64,000 bases of DNA from Takakia lepidozioides. Taxonomy: Eukaryota > Streptophyta > Takakiopsida > Takakiales > Takakiaceae. Each line of letters starts with the position of its first letter. The first letter of the stretch is position 1. The stretch spans positions 21,082,001 through 21,146,000 of the forward strand of contig CM060734.1 in the NCBI GenBank assembly GCA_030704615.1. The letters are read 5' to 3'. The notes under the pieces are model-generated. The model did no database searches, had not been told where the DNA came from, and saw only the letters and a program-made list of their open reading frames with translations. Of this stretch, positions 59,126-64,000 are shown piece by piece. The translations under genes were made by a program, and so were the position numbers.

Positions 59126-60400
59126 CCTCTGAATTCAATTGTTCCATGTGTTGTTTAAGCTTTCCCAAGAATGGACCTTATAGCATTGCTTGCTAGAAAT
59201 TTGTAAAAACTAACCATCTTTCGAAGAGGATGTGTGTGAATCTTTATGTGCATGTGTGATGAGCACAGGTGTGAAGCCCAAAGAGGGGTGTGGATTTTAC
59301 ATGAGCAGTGAGCATGAGCATGAGCATAATCCAAGGAATATTCCCAGATTTTGGCCCGCCACCACGCAATTTCCCATTGCTTTTGAGGTGAAAAATAGGT
59401 ATGATAGCCATCGTTGTGGCCCATAGACCGCAGATGTGGTTTATCGAGATTTGGTTCGGGAGTTGCCGAACCTAAATAGTCGGTGCAGACTATATGAGAA
59501 AAAAATCTAATGGATAGGTAGTCGGTGCCGACTATAGGCACTGCGACCTCCATCAGGGGTATAGGCGCGCGACAAAAATGCACGGTAATCCGGCAGTACC
59601 TGACTACAGGCACAAGCAGCACACACAAGGCGGTAATAGGAAATTTTGTAATAAACAGGATTTTTTGAACATGGTTAAAATCGATGCATTCGACATTCGG
59701 AACTTTGTTATTTATTTTCCGTGGAATAGTATCCAATGGCCGCTTAAGGAGTAGTCGACAACGACTATAGCCATTGGAGGGAGTGGGAAACGTTTGCGGC
59801 AATCATTTTCCCGCTCGTGCATGTAGAAAACAGAATAGAAATGAGCCAAAGTGATGGTATCTTGTTAGGGCTACGTTTCTGTTTAACAGGTGACATTCCA
59901 CTTTGTGGAACGACATTCGCTGACGTTACCTCCACGATGGTGAGAGGCCATCTTCACACAGGTGAGGGCAATCCTCCAGCACATGAATCACAAGAAGGTG
60001 GAGTGGTTGAGCGGTATGGCAATGATGAGGGGAGAGGTGCAGAGGAACATGGGAGTGAAAGTGGACATTCGCCTGATGCCAATTTTGAAGCAGGGCCTCA
60101 CTGTCATCTTTAGTGCTCTCCTATGTATGGAAGCTTCCCATAGCCATTACAAAGTTGATGTTAAAGAGTATGGCTTGGGATTCTGTGGCCTCCTGCTAAA
60201 GAAACATTTCATTTCCTTTGTCTCGTTTGTTTCCATTTTGTCCCATGAGATGTTTCTGATTTCCGCCAACGTTCTAAGGTAACAAAAGAGAGCATTAGCT
60301 AGCGGCGAGTATAGTTGGAGAAGTTCATTTGCAAGTAATGTGCTTTATGAGTATGTCCGGAAGTGACTATATATTTTGGGTATGACAACACCTTCCGTTT
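59126..60400. other. intergenic with short repeats and one weak ORF
   Basis: GTCGGTGC.GACTAT occurs around 59,480 and 59,525. A plus-strand frame at 59,962-60,282 (HMNHKKVEWLSGMAMMRGEV, RLMPILKQGLTVIF) reads like an exon of a real protein and is preceded by an acceptor-like TTAACAG, but I do not recognise it. Confidence 0.3.
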
Positions 60401-60445
60401 TTTCGACTTCGGTCGAACAAATCTTGTTTGCTCACGTGGTGCCCT

Positions 60446-61224
60446 TCAAGTACTCCAACTTTCTACGCATCTTCGGATTTCAATCTCTGTCTTTGCATCC
60501 CCCTTGCAAAACAGTACAAGGCACCCTTTGTCTTTTAATAGGGAAGATGCCAATGCCAAAGCATGTGGCACTGTATCCTTCGTCTTCGTGTTCCAACCTG
60601 GAACAACAAAGTCTCGGACAGTGCCTTTCACGACTTGTCCATCTGGAATGTCAACGATCACCAGGTCTGCCCTTGTTTTCATACCCTTGGGCATCCGGTG
60701 CATAGCGTCACTGGATGGATGTCTCTCGCGTCTATTTGTCCCCTCGGCTTTGGCCACCTGCTCGTAGTTCCTTTTGATGCCAACCTTTGAATAACAAATT
60801 GATACCAATCGCACTTTAAACATGTTACCTCTGTTTTTTCAACTGAGTCTCGCAACGCTATCGCTTCGTAGAGCAACACTGATGCAAGCTGCAATACCCT
60901 ACCCGCATTGCTGCTGAACATCAACGTCCACCTCCTCCGCTTCACCTGGAAATTGTGCAAGGCATCTTCAAACTGCCCTCCAGTTTCGTTGTCGTTTCTG
61001 TTTGCACCGTCTGTCTCATCCACACCCTCCGCACCGCTGTTGCCACCACGATCCCTGCCGGGGGAGGGGTTTTGCACTGTGGCCGTGTTTTTTTTGGGTT
61101 TCTGTTTCCTTTTACGCTGTTTTTTGGCAGCCGCGGCAGCCGCTAGATCAGTGTTCGCCTCTTCAATATGGGCTGCAGCTTCTTCGGCTGCCTCCTCCCA
61201 ACCCCCATATAGCGGTCGCTTCAT
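60446..61224 (-). pseudogene. methyltransferase-like gene fragment, copy 2
   Basis: Two minus-strand exons, 61,224-60,829 and 60,784-60,446, join in phase through a very short (44-bp) GT-AG gap, which should be checked. The first encodes a Glu/Ala helix, a Lys-rich patch (KKQRKRKQKPKK) and an acidic Asn/Gly-rich linker. The second has RADLVIVDIPDG, GWN, and SLLKDKGCLVLFCKGD, the arrangement of a methylase DPPY-like motif followed by the strand after it. It matches copy 1 (ELIILDIPDG, PGWN, GVLVLIQ) in motif order and in the unusual DIPDG. The C-terminal FxGxG part is not seen downstream, and the N-terminal ParB-like part is not seen upstream. The gene starts inside a hairpin array. Confidence 0.5.
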
Positions 61225-61545
61225 TTTTAAAATAAAAATAAAACAGCGACCGCCGTATTGGCGGTCGCTTCATTATTTTGAAAAACGAAAAAGAGCAACC
61301 GCTGTATTGGCGGTTGCTTCATATTGTTTTTAAAAACAAAAACGACTGCCGTAGTTGCAGTCGCTTCATTTATTTTTATTTTTAAAAAAGAGCCACTGCC
61401 GCTAAATGGCGGCCGCTAAATTTTTAAAAAACAAAGTGAGCGACCGCCAAAGCTGCATTTAAAAAAAAAATTAAAGAAGCGACCGGCAAGCGGCGGTCGC
61501 TTAATTTCAAAATCAAAATCAAAATATGCGACGGCCGGCGAATGG
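61207..61545. repeat. palindromic hairpin array with matched arm changes
   Basis: Five to six units of about 50-60 bp with A/T-rich linkers. Clear hairpins: 61,246-61,268 (GCGACCGCC / GGCGGTCGC), 61,295-61,317 (GCAACCGC / GCGGTTGC), 61,343-61,363 (CGACTGC / GCAGTCG), and a GCGACCG / CGGTCGC unit near 61,485-61,501. Each is followed by TTCAT or TTAAT. Changes in one arm are matched in the other. The start codon of the adjacent minus-strand ORF (61,222-61,224) lies in a half unit. Confidence 0.85.
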
Positions 61546-61559
61546 GCCTCTCATTTTAA

Positions 61560-61830
61560 GATAATAGGGTCTTCAATGGGCACGTGCGATGTGGCCGGTG
61601 GGCCCCGCGCACGGACGCCCGGCTCCCGAGCACCCCGCCCGCCCCGCCCGCCGCTGCGCGCGGTCGCCCAGCCGCGGGCGCGGCTGCAGCAACCGCGCCC
61701 GCGCCCCGTCCGCCGCGCGGCCAGTCCCCCGCCCATGAGTCCGCTGCCCGCCAGTCCGCTGACGGCGCAGGATCGCCACCGTCCATTCCCATAACCCATC
61801 CGAGCCCTCCATTTTTAGGGTTGCGAAAAT
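61560..61830. repeat. very GC-rich repeat, left copy of inverted pair
   Basis: About 80% G+C over most of its length. The right part (from CCAGTCCGCTGACGGCGCAG to GAGCCCTCCATTTTTAGGG, about 61,752-61,820) is identical to the reverse complement of 63,912-63,981. Open frames on both strands are a composition effect. Confidence 0.8.
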
Positions 61831-63266
61831 GGCAATGATCTTCCCACCAAATCCCGGCCGCTCTCTTTTGACGGCTGTTTGTTGTCCGATGTTGCGGTAG
61901 GCGTTTCCATGCACGCGACTGTTCCTCTTTTGCGCGCGATGTTCATGATGATGATGAAGCGTGTGCTTGAACATGAGAGGACTGTCTCGGCACTACAGCC
62001 ACCATCGTGCATATGCTTCCACTATTTTTGCCTTCTTGTTGTGCTTTCGGGAACCTTCGTTTTATGGTTTGGTTCTATGTCATAAATATAGAGAATACGG
62101 ACATCTGTCGTCGATAACGTCCTCTGCTTGTGATCCGTCATGATACGTTTAGCCCCTTCGTACTGCATCCCTCATGAGAGCCTTCACAAGTTTAGTTCGT
62201 TAAAGGAACCCATGGGTAACATGGGCGCGAAAATGGCGGAAGTGTATGCACATGGGGGCGTGTATTGCAGATTTCGTATCGGACGATGGGACTGTTTATG
62301 TGACCAAGTATAGCGGCTTGCATCCGTCGTGCATAAGTTGTGGAAAATGGTGGAGAATCTGAAGAAACCCAGCTTTGTGATGGATCCACATGGTATTATA
62401 TAAGGGATGGCAGCAAAAAAAAACAATTCGAGTTGTCACGGAACACCATCCAGTCGTAAGGTCCTCAAACATCCACACGCACCTGCTAAATGCAGATGTC
62501 TGAGCCACGACGGGAGTAGGTGCAGAATCGGTACATTGTCGCATTTGCCAGGAGACGGACCAGGCTGAGACAATTGCATCTGCAAATGCGCGTGGATGTT
62601 TGAGGTCCGTTGTGTCGCGACGTTCACAGTGGGTCCGCTGGCCCGTCAGTGCTCCGGATATTCCTCTTATCGCGTGCATAACAGTCAGTTTGGAGGTGGT
62701 CTGCTGGAAGTCCGTCTGTTGGGATATCAGTCTGTCGCACTTGTGAATTTGTCAGTCTGTTGTGTCGGAAGTCTGTTGCACTAAGTCTGTTTGACTTCTT
62801 ATTTTCCCTCCGGTCAGTCTTTTGGCTTGTTCTCCCGCCAGTCTGGCGAAACGTCCGTCTGCTGGACAGTTCTCCTCTATGGATATCAGTCTGTTGGACT
62901 GTGCATGCATCAGTCTGTTGTGCCACGAGTCTGTTCGCAATGGGTGTGTTCGACTTTCCTGTTCTCCCCTTACTCTCTTTTGTCTTCATTCCGCTGGCAG
63001 GGAAGTGCCTCCAATATGAAGCCGCTTCGCCTCAACAAAGCGAATAGTCCGCTGGACTGGCGGTCCGGTGGACTCTCGGCCCGATGGAAAATGAGTTTGC
63101 TGCACTTGCGAGGACCGTGGATGAATTTGCTGGACCTTGAAACAGCATTGGCAACCACGTTTGTAAGACTCTCCATACTCCGACTTCTTTCTCCTTGGGC
63201 CTTTATGAGGGCAAGATGTTCCAGCACCCACAAGAGGTCCTCCACGCTTCTGTTTTGGATCCTCCA
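61831..63266. other. interior between GC-rich inverted repeats; CAGTCTG minisatellite
   Basis: No gene recognised. From about 62,690 to 62,945 the words CAGTCTGTTG, GTCCGTCTG and AGTCTGTT recur at irregular spacing, a degenerate minisatellite. Confidence 0.55.
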
Positions 63267-63692
63267 CTATTGCCTTGTTGGTGCGCTTGTCATCAGGACC
63301 GTAGCAGCATTGATACCTGGACAGAAAATTCTAAAATCGATATCCAACGACTTGAGGAAGCATAAAATCAGAGAACTCGTGAAACAAAAAATGGCAACAG
63401 ACATACAATGAAACGTCAAAAGGACTGAGGATGGTCCACACATAATACTGGACAGAAATGTGTTGGCTCTGGGTGCTTTTCGCGAGCCGGGTTCCACTTT
63501 AGAATGGACATTCACCCAAAACTGAGTGGGGTAGTCCTCCAAACTCTCCTCTCCCAGGACGAAGTCACCAACTCCATCCCAAGGTATGCAGGCCTTTTCA
63601 ACATTCACTCGCACATCCATAAACCCATATTGCGTCTCACTCTTCCAATAGAGATCCTTCCTGTTGAAGGGTCCTGGTTTTGCTGTTTGCAA
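63267..63692 (-). CDS. unrecognised ORF inside the inverted-repeat unit
   Basis: 141 codons. The first 80 residues look protein-like (WDGVGDFVLGEESLEDYPTQ, FWVNVHSK). The FVL-x-E-E pattern is weakly like a segment of methyltransferase-like copy 1 (IKFVLMEENCLDKHPDFVDL, 13.55 kb), which could mean an upstream exon of copy 2, but the similarity is too weak to rely on. The hydrophobic end is probably intron or frame drift. Confidence 0.25.
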   Translation of the reverse strand: MQTAKPGPFNRKDLYWKSETQYGFMDVRVNVEKACIPWDGVGDFVLGEESLEDYPTQFWVNVHSKVEPGSRKAPRANTFLSSIMCGPSSVLLTFHCMSVAIFCFTSSLILCFLKSLDIDFRIFCPGINAATVLMTSAPTRQ

Positions 63693-63909
63693 ACATTATC
63701 GAAGAGGCCGTATAAGCGGGCTTTCCGTGATCAGTATATCATCGGGTTTTGCTTCCATGTCCATGCCCTATACAGTACAAAGGACACGCTTCTGAACATG
63801 CAAGAAACGCACCGCAGTACAGGACACGATCGACAACGTGCCAGGAGAACAGTGCGCACGTTCGCGGCTGCTGGCAAGTGGCAGGCGGCAGGGATGCAGG
63901 TTTGAATTG

Positions 63910-64000
63910 CAGCCCTAAAAATGGAGGGCTCGGATGGGTTATGGGAATGGACGGTGGCGATCCTGCGCCGTCAGCGGACTGGATGGCAGGGGACTGGCCA
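63910..64000. repeat. right copy of the GC-rich inverted pair (cut by window end)
   Basis: Reverse complement of 61,735-61,822, with about 70 identical bases. The likely outer part of this repeat lies beyond the window. Confidence 0.8.

Noticed and set aside
61576-61838. Long ORFs on both strands in the GC-rich block
   Set aside because: Several frames are open at once because stop codons are rare in 80% G+C sequence; no domain is seen and the block is a repeat.
63267-63692. Upstream exon of methyltransferase-like copy 2
   Set aside because: Similarity to copy 1 is limited to a FVL..EE pattern; kept only as an unrecognised ORF.

Overview
This window is nuclear DNA of a streptophyte (green lineage leading to land plants). 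The clearest evidence is a multi-exon gene for a GBF-interacting protein 1 (GIP1)-like protein at 25.0-32.0 kb, a family I know only from plants. Canonical GT-AG introns, plant-type Copia, CACTA, MULE and LINE remnants, tRNA-derived SINEs and many minisatellites fit a large repeat-rich genome. A charophyte such as Chara is my best guess, by inference only.

Layout. 0-4.7 kb: two tandem, broken retroelement ORFs of an unrecognised gag-like family (minus strand), each followed by a polypurine tract; an LTR lies between them and a SINE splits the first. 5.2-8.8 kb: a decayed MULE transposase gene (minus). 9.7-15.7 kb: a broken gene (plus) that appears to encode a ParB-like DGNHR domain and a beta-class (circularly permuted) DNA methyltransferase domain. 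Its first intron holds an array of about 11 palindromic hairpins. A tail-to-tail, internally deleted relative with the same array lies at 15.9-16.9 kb. 18.1-18.9 kb: a HAD/FCP1-type phosphatase-like ORF. 19.4-24.3 kb: an imperfect inverted arrangement of minisatellite units and SINE-like repeats. 25-32 kb: the GIP1-like gene, the only clearly intact host gene.

32.7-33.2 kb: a tandem repeat. 34.3-36.4 kb: a truncated Copia element (minus) with PBS and one LTR. 37-40.5 kb: unrecognised ORF remnants and a GC-rich block. 40.8-59.1 kb: a stretch bounded by about 1.3 kb inverted repeats. It holds a SINE, poly-T/hairpin repeats, a Lys/Glu-rich ORF, an LTR joined to a CACTA TNP2 fragment, a SEN1-like helicase fragment, LINE endonuclease and ORF1 fragments, a DDE-like fragment, and a Pro/His/Thr-rich ORF with a 2A-like DVHPNPGP motif. 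60.4-61.2 kb: a second methyltransferase-like fragment (minus) with the same DIPDG motif, again next to a palindromic hairpin array. 61.6-64 kb: GC-rich repeats in inverted orientation.

The item most worth following is the methyltransferase-like family. Two divergent copies share an unusual DIPDG motif in place of DPPY, one also has a ParB-like DGNHR motif, and both sit beside arrays of perfect hairpins. ParB proteins of bacteria bind palindromes and are sometimes fused to DNA methylases, so a mobile methylase with its own palindromic site array is a reasonable hypothesis. It is not proven here.
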